Shown here one piece after another: positions 1 through 7,728 of a stretch of DNA of 64,000 nt. Location of the stretch: the NCBI GenBank assembly GCA_947624675.1, contig CANQLI010000001.1, forward strand, positions 186,001-250,000, read 5' to 3'. Origin of the DNA: an uncultured Clostridia bacterium. GTDB lineage: Bacteria > Bacillota > Clostridia > Oscillospirales > Ruminococcaceae. Every line of letters begins with the position of its first letter. Within the stretch, counting starts at the first letter, position 1. A program made the position numbers and the translations under genes. Under the pieces are notes generated by a model. The model was not told the origin of the DNA. It did not search any database and saw only the letters and a program-made list of their open reading frames with translations.

Positions 1-66
1 GACTGTATGTAACGGCTCTCACCAAACGCCGTCTCTCTTTAACACTTATAAGTATGTAAACGCATA

Positions 67-90
67 AAAATGCACCCATCACTGCATTTT
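67..90. terminator. Stem-loop at left edge, possible terminator
   Basis: AAAATGCA pairs with TGCATTTT across an 8-nt loop. A run of T follows on either strand, so it could end a transcript entering from the left or a leftward one. The rest of positions 1-175 shows no gene. A second weak stem (ACGGC/GCCGT) lies at about 12-32. Confidence 0.4.
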
Positions 91-175
91 ACTTTATTCC
101 TTACTTAAAAATTATAACACTTATTTTCTGTTTGTCAAGAGGTAGAAAAATAAAAGTTTTGTATAAATCACAATA

Positions 176-204
176 TTGCTTTTTATAATATAATATGTTA
201 TAAT
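176..204 (+). promoter_or_regulatory. Sigma-A promoter of the zinc-ribbon gene
   Basis: TTGCTT at 176-181 and TATAAT at 199-204 are separated by exactly 17 bp. The start codon is about 70 bp downstream, behind a GGGAGG ribosome binding site at 262-267. Confidence 0.7.
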
Positions 205-276
205 GGCTTTAGAAAGAATTTATATAACATAATTATTGGATCTGTTAAAAATAATATTTATGGGAGGAATAAAAAA

Positions 277-801
277 ATGACTTGTAAAAATTGTGGAGCA
301 GAACTTAAAGAAGGTATGACCTTTTGCTCAAAGTGCGGAACTAACAACGCTATTCCTGTTAATGCAGTGCCAAATCAAGCGCCCCAGCCACAAAATCCGG
401 CGCCTCAGCCAATTCCTGCACCTCAGTCACAACAGCAGCCTCAGCCGCAATATAATCAACCGGGAGGATTTACAAATCAACAGTTTACATACCCTCAGCA
501 GAATTATTATCAGCAACCTGTGATGGCGCCTCCGAAAAAGCCTATCGAAAAAACTGTAATGGGACTTAATTTTGAAAGACTTTCCGTTATAGCTGCGATA
601 GTTGTCGGTGTATTGTTTATCGTCTCCGGCTTTATAGGAATGTTCTCTCACATAAGTGATTACGGAACTTCCGTTTCAGAAGTATTTACATCACTTCTTA
701 CAGGAATTGCCGATGGTGTTTTATGGGCAACTGTTATACTGCTTCTTGCAAAAATAATGACTGCTGTATGCGGCAAAAATGGCAAAAACAAAGGAGAATA
801 A
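277..801 (+). CDS. Zinc-ribbon membrane protein, function unknown
   Basis: A 174-residue protein in three parts. The N-terminus has a CxxC-N14-CxxC zinc ribbon (Cys3/6 and Cys17/20), as in the zinc_ribbon_2 family often fused to membrane domains in Firmicutes. Residues about 30-90 are a Pro/Gln-rich, low-complexity linker. The C-terminal half has two hydrophobic segments (about 107-130 and 137-165), so the ribbon should face the cytoplasm. The ATG at 277 is preceded by GGGAGGAAT at good spacing and by a clear promoter. A tiny ORF follows 7 bp after the stop. The metal-binding fold is secure from the spacing of the cysteines; no substrate or partner can be named. Confidence 0.75.
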   Translation: MTCKNCGAELKEGMTFCSKCGTNNAIPVNAVPNQAPQPQNPAPQPIPAPQSQQQPQPQYNQPGGFTNQQFTYPQQNYYQQPVMAPPKKPIEKTVMGLNFERLSVIAAIVVGVLFIVSGFIGMFSHISDYGTSVSEVFTSLLTGIADGVLWATVILLLAKIMTAVCGKNGKNKGE

Positions 802-808
802 ATTACAT

Positions 809-975
809 ATGTTCGTTTTTGATTTTCCAACAGTAATATTTTTGCTGATAAGCACACTCTGCTTCCGGTATTTATACTTTTCGTTTTTCGGCTGTTTAAA
901 AGGCTTAACAAAAAGGAAATGTATTATGTAGACAGAAAAATTGCTGAAATAAAATCACATAAAACTGCAAAATAA
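809..975 (+). pseudogene. Small membrane-peptide ORF, apparently frameshifted
   Basis: Directly after the zinc-ribbon gene an AAGGAG site (791-796) precedes an ATG at 809. That frame encodes 40 residues with a strongly hydrophobic N-terminal segment and stops at 931. A second frame, open to the TAA at 973-975, encodes a charged tail (FKRLNKKEMYYVDRKIAEIK). Joining the two by a one-base slip in the T-rich stretch around 860-890 would give a normal-looking protein of about 50 residues: one transmembrane helix followed by a basic tail. This could be a real frameshift, a sequencing error at a homopolymer, or simply a 40-residue peptide. Confidence 0.4.
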
Positions 976-979
976 AAAC

Positions 980-1012
980 ACCGACAGCGTTAAAAGCTGT
1001 CGGTTGGTTTTT
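980..1012. terminator. Terminator between zinc-ribbon unit and pgsA
   Basis: ACCGACAGC (980-988) pairs with GCTGTCGGT (996-1004) over a 7-nt loop, followed by TGGTTTTT. It ends the rightward unit and may also serve the leftward pgsA transcript. Confidence 0.8.
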
Positions 1013-1025
1013 GTAAATTAACCTT

Positions 1026-1586
1026 TTAACCTTTCATCTCTTTACTTTCAAGATAGAAGAAACGAATATACATAATAAGCGACCACAACATTACAACTCC
1101 GCAAATGATAATTATCGTGTTTGCAGCAGCGTTGCTGAGGGGCAGTACCAAAAGTGCGATAAGCGCCACAAAAAGCGTTGCCGTACAAATTTTTCCAAAC
1201 CATTTTGCGCTGTTTACTATCCCACGCTTAAAGTTTCTTATACCCATAACAGCCATAAAGCCTTCTTTTATTACCAAAATAGCTACCAACATTATCATAA
1301 GCTTATGCTTTGTGCAAAGACACAGCATTATTATTCCGTGCGAAAGCTTGTCTGCTATCGGGTCAAGTGCTTTTCCAAGGTCAGAAATCATATTGAATCG
1401 CCGGGCTATATAACCGTCAAAAAAATCTGTAAGAAATCCGATCGCTAAAATCACAATGGCGACATATTCCTGACTTTTACTTTGTGCATTGAGATAAATC
1501 ACCATAAACAATATAAGAAAAACAAATCTTAAAAGTGTTAAAAGATTAGGGATCGTAAGAGCATTTTTAAAGAGATTTTTAAACAT
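1026..1586 (-). CDS. pgsA: CDP-diacylglycerol--glycerol-3-phosphate phosphatidyltransferase
   Basis: Transfers the phosphatidyl group from CDP-diacylglycerol to glycerol-3-phosphate, the committed step of phosphatidylglycerol synthesis in the membrane. The 186-residue length fits PgsA. The family signature DGxxARxxxxxxxxGxxxDxxxD is complete near residues 55-78 (DGYIARRF, then GKALDPIADK). Four to five hydrophobic helices cover the rest. The ATG at 1586 has AAAAGGT upstream, and a consensus promoter lies 60 bp further on. It is transcribed alone, convergent with the zinc-ribbon unit and divergent from the EamA exporter. Other CDP-alcohol transferases share the motif, but length and lack of fused domains favour PgsA. 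Confidence 0.85.
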   Translation of the reverse strand: MFKNLFKNALTIPNLLTLLRFVFLILFMVIYLNAQSKSQEYVAIVILAIGFLTDFFDGYIARRFNMISDLGKALDPIADKLSHGIIMLCLCTKHKLMIMLVAILVIKEGFMAVMGIRNFKRGIVNSAKWFGKICTATLFVALIALLVLPLSNAAANTIIIICGVVMLWSLIMYIRFFYLESKEMKG

Positions 1587-1645
1587 ACCTTTTTAGCCTT
1601 CTTATTTTACTACTGTTGGCTTTTATATAAAACCACAATAAAATT

Positions 1646-1674
1646 ATTGTATACCAAAAAACGCGTTTTGTCAA
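1646..1674 (-). promoter_or_regulatory. Sigma-A promoter of pgsA
   Basis: On the minus strand TTGACA (1674-1669) and TACAAT (1651-1646) are 17 bp apart, 60 bp upstream of the pgsA start. Confidence 0.75.
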
Positions 1675-1718
1675 CAATTAAGAACTACTAAAACAATTTC
1701 CTTTTGGAGGTTATAAAA

Positions 1719-2663
1719 ATGAGAGTAAATCTCAGAAGTACAAAGCTTGTAATACTTCTTTGCACACTCTGTTGTATGCTTTGGGGTTCTGCCGTGCCTA
1801 TAATAAAAATAGGCTATCAGCTTTTAAAAATAGAATCATCGGACATTGCATCACAAATACTCTTTGCCGGAATAAGGTTTTTTCTTTCCGGTGTTTTGAC
1901 TGTGATAATAGGAAGCATCATCTCTAAAAGCTTTATTTATCCACGCTCCGCAGCATCTCTTTTAAGAGCTGCAAAGCTCAGCGTGTTTCAGACTGCTATA
2001 CAGTATGTCTTTTTCTACATAGGTCTTGCCAACACAACAGGAGTTAAAAGCTCTATTCTTGATGGTACAAGCGTTTTTATTGCACTTATATTATCGGGGC
2101 TTATCTTTAAAATGGAAAAGGTAACTCTACTAAAGGTTATAGGTGCTGTTATCGGATTTATCGGTGTCATTCTTATAAATATAAACACCGAAAACATAAA
2201 AGCGCTGTTTGATTTTTCACTTTTAGGTGAAGGCTTTATACTCATTTCAACAACTGGATACGCCTGCTCCTCTGTTTTTATGAAGCGTTACAGCAAGTAT
2301 GACGATCCCACAATGCTAAGTGGTTATCAGTTTATGATAGGTGGTGCGGCAATGGCGCTCGGCGGTATTGCCTTTGGCGGGAGGTTACTTCATTTTAGCT
2401 TCTGGGCGATGATCATAACTATTTATCTGATTTTAGTTTCAGCAGTCGCATACACCATTTGGGCACAGCTTTTAAAGCACAATCCTGTTTCAAAAATAAC
2501 CGTTTTCAGCTTTCTTATACCCGTATTCGGCTCACTGTTTTCAACAGTTATGCTAAAAGAGAGCGACATTTTAAATCCTAAAGGAATATTCTCTCTTATA
2601 CTTGTGTCAGCCGGAATAATACTCGTAAGCAGAGGAAGCTTTAAAAATAAAACAACTGAATAA
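1719..2663 (+). CDS. EamA/DMT-superfamily transporter
   Basis: A 314-residue integral membrane protein with ten predicted helices arranged as two EamA repeats of five, the pattern of drug/metabolite exporters such as RhaT and YdcZ relatives. The first repeat opens with LCTLCCMLWGSAVPIIKIGY, typical of the family. The reading frame opens at a TTG (1704), but that codon sits inside the ribosome binding site TTGGAGGT. The ATG at 1719 is therefore the likely start. It is monocistronic, divergent from pgsA, and ends at a strong bidirectional terminator. The substrate cannot be told from sequence; metabolite or amino-acid export is the usual role. Confidence 0.8.
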   Translation: MRVNLRSTKLVILLCTLCCMLWGSAVPIIKIGYQLLKIESSDIASQILFAGIRFFLSGVLTVIIGSIISKSFIYPRSAASLLRAAKLSVFQTAIQYVFFYIGLANTTGVKSSILDGTSVFIALILSGLIFKMEKVTLLKVIGAVIGFIGVILININTENIKALFDFSLLGEGFILISTTGYACSSVFMKRYSKYDDPTMLSGYQFMIGGAAMALGGIAFGGRLLHFSFWAMIITIYLILVSAVAYTIWAQLLKHNPVSKITVFSFLIPVFGSLFSTVMLKESDILNPKGIFSLILVSAGIILVSRGSFKNKTTE

Positions 2664-2670
2664 TAAAAAT

Positions 2671-2702
2671 ACAGGCAAGCGATATTTACACCGCTTGCCT
2701 GT
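2671..2702. terminator. Bidirectional terminator
   Basis: ACAGGCAAGCG (2671-2681) pairs perfectly with CGCTTGCCTGT (2692-2702), with A-rich sequence before and TTATTTTAT after it. It separates the convergent EamA and ABC-ATPase genes. Confidence 0.85.
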
Positions 2703-2714
2703 TATTTTATCAGT

Positions 2715-3857
2715 TTAGTTAATGAGTGACTTTTCTGTTTCTTTATCAAAAATGTGAATTCTGTTAGGATCAATAGCAACCTTGATCTTATCCTGCGGTC
2801 TTGCCGTAGATCTCGGTGAAACTCTGGCTGTAAGCGGGATACCCTCGCAGTTGAGATATAGATATGTTTCAGCACCCATCATTTCCGTTACTTCAACAGT
2901 GGTGTCGATAACGCCTGTCTTAGCTGTGGAAAGGAACATCTCCTCATCGTGGATACACTCAGGACGAATACCAAGAACAATTTCTTTTCCTACCATAGGC
3001 TCAAGGACCTCAGCGTCAGCCTTAGCCTCCGGTATCTCTACTGTGTACTTAACTCCACGAGTTGTTTTTGTGTCCTCAGAACCGAACTCTACAAGGTACT
3101 TTCCATCCTTCTTTAAAAGCTTAGAGTCGATGAAGTTCATCTGAGGTGAACCGATAAATCCTGCAACGAACTGATTTACAGGGTTATTATAGAGGTTTGT
3201 CGGAGAATCTATCTGCTGAATGAAACCGTCCTTCATAACAACGATTCTATCTCCCATCGTCATAGCCTCTGTCTGGTCGTGAGTTACATAGATAAATGTA
3301 GTGCCGAGCTTTTTATGAAGCTTTGAGATCTCTGTTCTCATCTGTGCACGGAGCTTAGCGTCAAGGTTTGAAAGAGGCTCGTCAAGTAAGAATACCTGTG
3401 GCTCACGAACGATAGCACGACCAAGCGCAACTCTCTGTCTTTGACCTCCTGACAAAGCCTTCGGCTTTCTGTCAAGAAGATGAGCAATATCAAGGATTCT
3501 TGCAGCTTCCTCGACCTTCTTTGCAATCTGGTCCTTCGGAACCTTTCTGAGCTTAAGACCAAAAGCCATATTCTCAAATACAGTCATATGAGGATAAAGA
3601 GCGTAGTTCTGGAAAACCATAGCGATATCTCTGTCCTTTGGCGCAATATCGTTTACAAGTCTTTCGCCGATATAAAGCTCTCCGTCGCTTATCTCCTCAA
3701 GTCCGGCAATCATTCTCAATGTTGTCGACTTGCCGCATCCGGAAGGACCTACAAGAATAATGAATTCCTTGTCCTTGATCTCAATGTTGAAATCGGTAAC
3801 CGCTACAACATTTCCGGGATACTTTTTGTAAATGTTTCTAAGTGATACACTTGCCAT
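2715..3857 (-). CDS. msmX: Carbohydrate ABC transporter ATP-binding protein (MsmX/UgpC/MalK type)
   Basis: ATPase that powers binding-protein-dependent sugar importers. The 380 residues hold a complete ABC domain: Walker [10 protein letters not shown] near residue 37, Q-loop, signature [14 protein letters not shown] near 134, Walker [13 protein letters not shown] near 154 and the H-loop THDQ. A C-terminal TOBE/OB regulatory region follows (about 235-380), as in MalK. No permease or binding protein lies nearby. In Firmicutes such orphan ATPases (MsmX in Bacillus subtilis) serve several sugar importers, which suits a plant-polysaccharide degrader. The start at 3857 has GGGAGG ten bases upstream. 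The specific symbol is by analogy. Confidence 0.85.
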   Translation of the reverse strand: MASVSLRNIYKKYPGNVVAVTDFNIEIKDKEFIILVGPSGCGKSTTLRMIAGLEEISDGELYIGERLVNDIAPKDRDIAMVFQNYALYPHMTVFENMAFGLKLRKVPKDQIAKKVEEAARILDIAHLLDRKPKALSGGQRQRVALGRAIVREPQVFLLDEPLSNLDAKLRAQMRTEISKLHKKLGTTFIYVTHDQTEAMTMGDRIVVMKDGFIQQIDSPTNLYNNPVNQFVAGFIGSPQMNFIDSKLLKKDGKYLVEFGSEDTKTTRGVKYTVEIPEAKADAEVLEPMVGKEIVLGIRPECIHDEEMFLSTAKTGVIDTTVEVTEMMGAETYLYLNCEGIPLTARVSPRSTARPQDKIKVAIDPNRIHIFDKETEKSLIN

Positions 3858-3915
3858 TTAAGCAACCTCCCAATATAGTTATAGAAAATCAATCACTAAA
3901 AATTGTTCCTTTATT

Positions 3916-3944
3916 ATAATACCAGTTGTTTACATAAATTACAA
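3916..3944 (-). promoter_or_regulatory. Promoter of the sugar-ABC ATPase gene
   Basis: On the minus strand TTGTAA (3944-3939), 17 bp, TATTAT (3921-3916), with TG one base before the -10 (extended -10). Confidence 0.6.
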
Positions 3945-4008
3945 GTGTAGAATTCACTAAAGTTTTGCTCAATAAATTATTCATTATAACGAAAGTTTTC
4001 TTTGAAAT

Positions 4009-4731
4009 TTATGTTTTGTCCAAAAGTTTCTGTATATCTTTGTGCAATATTTCTAAACACTCACCTATATTCAAATTTTTATCCAGTTCAAGCTTGCCGA
4101 TAGAAACACGCTTTAAAAAAACGACTTCGTTGCCTATTGCCTTGAACATTCGCTTAACCTGATGAAATTTTCCCTCGCTGAGCGTTACAAAACACGATCT
4201 ATCATTTTCGCTTATCCTCTCAAGCTTTGCAGGAAGACATTTTTCATTGCCGTCAATAGTCACTCCCAAAGAAAAGATCTCTTCCGCATCTTCCCTCAAT
4301 GGCTCTTTAAGTATAACATAGTACCTCTTGTCTATATGACTTTTCGGAGACAGCATTTTGTGAGAAAGCTCCCCGTCATCAGTTATCAGTACAAATCCCT
4401 CAGTATCTCTGTCAAGTCGCCCCGCAGGAAACATTCCTTTCCTAAAAAGCTCTTTTGGCACAAGTTCAAGCACTGTCGGTCCGTCCTTTTCTTTTGTGGA
4501 ACACACATACCCCTTTGGCTTATTAAGCATTATGTATATATGTTCTTTATACTTAACCGTTTCACCGTCAACCGATATTACATCGCTTTCAGCATCTATT
4601 TTTTGGTCAAATAAAGCCTTTTTTCCGTTTACAAGTATCCTCCCCTGACGGCAAAGCTGCCTTGCAATACTTCTGGTTATATCGCTTCTGTTCATTGATA
4701 CGAATTTGTCAAGGCGCATTATTTTTGACAT
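4009..4731 (-). CDS. Ribosomal RNA pseudouridine synthase, RsuA/RluB/E/F family
   Basis: Isomerises a specific uridine to pseudouridine in ribosomal RNA. An N-terminal S4 RNA-binding domain (residues about 4-50, starting MRLDKFVSM) is followed by the synthase fold. The catalytic motif is AGRLDRDTEGFVL near residue 100, where the first Asp of the RLD core is the nucleophile. The length of 240 residues is normal for the RsuA branch, whose Escherichia coli member modifies U516 of 16S rRNA; which position this one modifies is inferred only. The start at 4731 has AGGGAAG upstream; an internal ATG four codons later is an alternative. It lies 18 bp downstream of the DUF4830 gene and may be co-transcribed with it. 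Confidence 0.85.
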   Translation of the reverse strand: MSKIMRLDKFVSMNRSDITRSIARQLCRQGRILVNGKKALFDQKIDAESDVISVDGETVKYKEHIYIMLNKPKGYVCSTKEKDGPTVLELVPKELFRKGMFPAGRLDRDTEGFVLITDDGELSHKMLSPKSHIDKRYYVILKEPLREDAEEIFSLGVTIDGNEKCLPAKLERISENDRSCFVTLSEGKFHQVKRMFKAIGNEVVFLKRVSIGKLELDKNLNIGECLEILHKDIQKLLDKT

Positions 4732-4749
4732 CTTTACACTTCCCTAGCA

Positions 4750-5202
4750 TTATTGCTTTTTAAGCCCCTGCATAAAGCCGTCCAGCTCGTTACAGGAAAC
4801 ATCTCCTCCTATAAGCCTTCCCTCAAATACCATTAGATTCATATAAATGTTATCTCTTTCAGACGGATAATTCGTCACCTTATAGGTATATATTTTTATT
4901 TCTTTTCCCTTGTACTTTTCAAGGTCAAATCCCTGTTGCTTTTGAATTTCATTATACTGCTCATAAACATCGCCAAACTCTACCGGTATCTTAGCGTCAG
5001 ATGTCTCACTGAAGCTACTATCTACCTCCCAGCCCATCTCTTTGATAAAGCTCTGTCTTTGATCTTCTGTTTCAACCGTTATACACTCTTCTGAATAAGC
5101 ATGAGCTACTCCGTAAACTACAAGAAAAATAAACAGCGATGCTGCAATACACGCAGCTATCACAACGCCAACCTTTTTGACCTTTATAGTTTTTACTATC
5201 AT
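4750..5202 (-). CDS. DUF4830-type membrane-anchored protein
   Basis: A 150-residue protein with one N-terminal transmembrane segment (about 10-33) and a soluble extracytoplasmic domain. The domain resembles the DUF4830 family from memory of its landmarks: an early GWEV segment, a central YNEIQKQQGFDLEKYKGK stretch, then YTYKVTNYP, and a closing GGDVSCNELDGFMQGL. This family has no known function. The start is preceded by GAGGGGAT. The gene stands upstream of the RsuA-type synthase on the same strand with little space. No signal-peptidase site is obvious, so it is probably anchored rather than released. Confidence 0.65.
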   Translation of the reverse strand: MIVKTIKVKKVGVVIAACIAASLFIFLVVYGVAHAYSEECITVETEDQRQSFIKEMGWEVDSSFSETSDAKIPVEFGDVYEQYNEIQKQQGFDLEKYKGKEIKIYTYKVTNYPSERDNIYMNLMVFEGRLIGGDVSCNELDGFMQGLKKQ

Positions 5203-5332
5203 ATTTATCCCCTCTTCTACTTGATTTTCAGTAAAGTATATGCCGATCCTTAAAAGCTTATACCAACCGTAATTATTAACAAAAAGGAGATTTTTTAGTC
5301 TTATTCAATGTGATTGACCCTGATATTAAAAT

Positions 5333-5356
5333 GCCCCGACAAAAGTTTGTCGGGGC
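5333..5356 (-). terminator. Terminator of the 5.4-6.1 kb membrane-protein gene
   Basis: GCCCCGACAAA pairs perfectly with TTTGTCGGGGC over a 2-nt centre. On the minus strand it is followed by ATTTTAAT. It lies 26 bp past the stop of the leftward gene. Confidence 0.75.
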
Positions 5357-5381
5357 GGCAGTAAAATAAAATGTTTTCAGA

Positions 5382-6125
5382 TTAGAAAATGAGTTGCAAA
5401 ACCCATGTTACAAGCGTAACGCACGCAAATGTAACACCAACTGCGTAAGGCAACTTGTTGTTGTCCTTCATTTCATTTGCCAAAGCCATTGTAACAAACA
5501 CGATTCCGATAGTTGTTCCCAATGATGTGAAAACAGAAGCAAGTCCTGCACTTGCAAGCCCAAGCAAGAATTCAACAATAACCGTAGGTATAGCTATAAT
5601 AGCATACAAGCTTGCTACTGAAAGTCCCTTAAAGAAAGTGATCTTCTGTTTTCCGATAAGCTGTGCGCACAGCATTACTACACAAGCAATAACAGCTAAT
5701 GTTAAAACAGCTACCAAAAGCTCCATAAAGAACCTAGCTACATATGTACCGAAGGTGTTTCCGGTTGAACCCGAGCTGAGATAGTTAGAAACCAAGTCTT
5801 CAATAGAACTTGATGTGTCTATTGATTGTGTAGCAAGACTTATCATTCCGAAGATAATTCTCACAAGTGCGTAAACTATTGCGATAATCAGAGATGTAAC
5901 AATATTCGCTTTACCTACAAACTTCGGAATACCGTTTGACGGAGCTTTTAACACCTCAACTATACCGGTCATTGTGTTTCCCATTTCCTTACCCAAGTCA
6001 AGACCGTTCTTTTGCGGTGAGCTCTGTGCATAAACATACTGAGCCTGCGGATCCGCCTGAACTGTGGGCTTTGGCTGCTCAGCAGTTGTTTCGCTGTTCA
6101 TTGTCTTTTCTTCATTTTCGTTCAT
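5382..6125 (-). CDS. Hypothetical multi-pass membrane protein with Pro/Gln-rich N-terminus
   Basis: A 247-residue protein. The first 60 residues are hydrophilic and rich in Glu, Thr, Pro and Gln. Five hydrophobic segments follow (about 76-100, 127-150, 160-180, 185-210 and 222-246). The layout (soluble tail, then a compact five-helix region) recalls Yip1-domain proteins of Firmicutes, but no diagnostic motif was found and the call stays open. It resembles the zinc-ribbon protein at the window start in its Pro/Gln-rich tail. It has its own promoter and terminator, so it is monocistronic. Confidence 0.6.
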   Translation of the reverse strand: MNENEEKTMNSETTAEQPKPTVQADPQAQYVYAQSSPQKNGLDLGKEMGNTMTGIVEVLKAPSNGIPKFVGKANIVTSLIIAIVYALVRIIFGMISLATQSIDTSSSIEDLVSNYLSSGSTGNTFGTYVARFFMELLVAVLTLAVIACVVMLCAQLIGKQKITFFKGLSVASLYAIIAIPTVIVEFLLGLASAGLASVFTSLGTTIGIVFVTMALANEMKDNNKLPYAVGVTFACVTLVTWVLQLIF

Positions 6126-6175
6126 AAAACAACTTCCCTTCTTACAAGCGTAATTTTGCCTGATTTATACAAATT

Positions 6176-6204
6176 AGTATATCATACATTTATTCTTTTG
6201 GCAA
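6176..6204 (-). promoter_or_regulatory. Promoter of the five-helix membrane protein
   Basis: On the minus strand TTGCCA (6204-6199), 17 bp, TATACT (6181-6176), with an extended -10 TG. Confidence 0.7.
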
Positions 6205-6353
6205 TATATAAATACACATTCGTAAAAAATTTCTACACTTTTAACAAACAGGCAGTTAAATACCAAAAGATCAAGCCTTACATATGAATTTATCATCGTC
6301 ACATATAAGCAGATTTTAACAGATGGCTCAAATAAAATGACAAATTCAAAGTA

Positions 6354-6977
6354 TTACGAAATTGATTCCTTAACATCTATAAAAGCTTTTAATATCTTTA
6401 CCGTACCGTCTACACCAAGTCTGCTGGAATTTATGCAAAGATCATAATTTTTCGCTTCTCCCCATCTCATATCAGAGTAGTAGTTATAATAATTAGACCT
6501 GTTCTTGTCCGTTTTTTTAATAAAATCCAAAACCTTGTCTTTTTCAATATCATAACGCTCAAGTATGCGCTTTTTCTTGCTTGTCAGGTCGGCGTTTATA
6601 AAGAAGTTTATTACATTTTTATATTCCTTTAAAACATAATCCGCACATCTTCCGACAATAACACAAGGGCCTTCCTCTGCGATAGCCCTTATAGTGTCAA
6701 ACTGCGCTATAAAAAGCTTGTGATTAAGAGGCATATCCGCTCTGATCTTACCCTGTCCGTTTGTAGGAAAAGTTCCCATAACCAGAGAATATAGAAGGCT
6801 GTTGCTGTGAGATTCGTCGTTTCTGTAAAAAAGGTCTTCACAAATTCCGCTATCCTTTGAAGCTCTGGACAATATCTCTTTATCATAAAAAGGAACACCA
6901 AGCTCTGAGGCAAGCTTTTGTCCGATTTCTTTTCCGCCGCTTCCAAATTCACGGCTGATCGTGATGATAGATTTCAT
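6354..6977 (-). CDS. Cytidylate-kinase-like P-loop protein
   Basis: Belongs to the cytidylate kinase-like group (AAK-type P-loop fold) seen widely in Clostridia. The N-terminus reads ITISREFGSGGKEIGQKLA, whose GSGGKE is the phosphate-binding loop and whose SREFGSGG opening is characteristic. YDKEIL and a GRCADYVL segment follow. The protein has 207 residues from the ATG at 6977. The real Cmk usually starts with the IAIDGPAG motif, so this is a paralogous kinase of unknown substrate. The start is puzzling: a perfect GGGAGGA lies 33 bases before the ATG and directly abuts a GTG at 7010. A small hairpin fills the gap between the site and the ATG. An extended -10 promoter lies upstream. Confidence 0.75.
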   Translation of the reverse strand: MKSIITISREFGSGGKEIGQKLASELGVPFYDKEILSRASKDSGICEDLFYRNDESHSNSLLYSLVMGTFPTNGQGKIRADMPLNHKLFIAQFDTIRAIAEEGPCVIVGRCADYVLKEYKNVINFFINADLTSKKKRILERYDIEKDKVLDFIKKTDKNRSNYYNYYSDMRWGEAKNYDLCINSSRLGVDGTVKILKAFIDVKESIS

Positions 6978-7043
6978 AGTTAATTTCGTGCCCGCCGAAA
7001 GGCAAAGCACTCCTCCCTTCTGATAATTTTATCTGTAATAATC

Positions 7044-7052
7044 ATTATACCA
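7044..7052 (-). promoter_or_regulatory. Extended -10 promoter of the kinase-like gene
   Basis: TGGTATAAT on the minus strand (TGn plus a perfect TATAAT). No good -35 is present, as expected of extended -10 promoters. Confidence 0.5.
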
Positions 7053-7136
7053 TAAATTTTACGAGTTTAATATATATTTTTTAGATAATTTTAAGTCGTG
7101 ATATTTGTGCAACTTAAACTAAACATTACAAAATTA

Positions 7137-7168
7137 TGAATAAATCACATTATTTTGAGGACAATACA
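7137..7168 (+). promoter_or_regulatory. Possible sigma-G-type promoter of spoVAC
   Basis: TGAATA at 7137-7142 and CAATACA at 7162-7168 resemble the forespore sigma-G elements (TGAATA and CATACTA), though spaced 19 bp instead of 17-18. No sigma-A promoter is visible here. This is a tentative call. Confidence 0.3.
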
Positions 7169-7196
7169 GTAAACGGCAGTGAAAGGAAGAAAAACT

Positions 7197-7643
7197 ATGA
7201 ACATATCAAAGAAAGATTACGATAAAATGGTCAAAAAAGCCTCTCCCGGCACAAAAAGCTACATTACTATACCTAAAGCTTTCGTAATCGGCGGACTAAT
7301 ATGTGTTCTTGGAGAAGCGCTTATAAATCTTTGGCAGTATCTGGATTTCAGTGAAAAAAATGCAGGAATACTCACATCTATCTGTCTTGTTTTCTTATCG
7401 GCGCTTTTTACAGGTCTTAGGCTTTATCATAAGATAGCTAAGCATGGCGGCGCAGGAACATTAGTCCCGATAACAGGCTTTGCCAACTCAGTAGTATCAC
7501 CCGCCATTGAATTTAAAACCGAGGGTTTCGTTCTTGGACTTGGGGCAAAAATTTTTATAATCGCTGGTCCTGTCATTCTCTACGGTACAGTCGCGGCAGT
7601 TTTATACGGATTCATTTACTGGATTCTGACAAGTCTACTTTAA
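7197..7643 (+). CDS. spoVAC: Stage V sporulation protein AC
   Basis: Membrane component of the SpoVA channel, which moves dipicolinic acid into the developing spore and releases it at germination. The 148 residues carry the family hallmark GGAGTLVPITGFANSVVSPA near residue 84, with three to four hydrophobic helices. The frame opens at a GTG (7179), but AAAGGAAG within that stretch is the ribosome binding site, so the ATG at 7197 is the start. Only spoVAC is present here. SpoVAD and SpoVAE, which usually follow, are absent. The gene is followed by a long perfect terminator, so it is a single-gene unit. Confidence 0.85.
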   Translation: MNISKKDYDKMVKKASPGTKSYITIPKAFVIGGLICVLGEALINLWQYLDFSEKNAGILTSICLVFLSALFTGLRLYHKIAKHGGAGTLVPITGFANSVVSPAIEFKTEGFVLGLGAKIFIIAGPVILYGTVAAVLYGFIYWILTSLL

Positions 7644-7674
7644 TGTGGTATTAGTTTATTTGATTATGACTATA

Positions 7675-7715
7675 AAACCAGCCGTCATATCCTTTACCGA
7701 TATGACGGCTGGTTT
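7675..7715. terminator. Bidirectional terminator spoVAC/queT
   Basis: A 17-bp perfect stem (AAACCAGCCG... with its complement) encloses a 7-nt loop and is flanked by A and T runs. It lies between convergent spoVAC and queT. Confidence 0.9.
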
Positions 7716-7728
7716 TTTATTTATTAAA

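Noticed and set aside
1704-1718. TTG start for the EamA transporter
   Set aside because: The codon lies within TTGGAGG, which is the ribosome binding site of the ATG at 1719.
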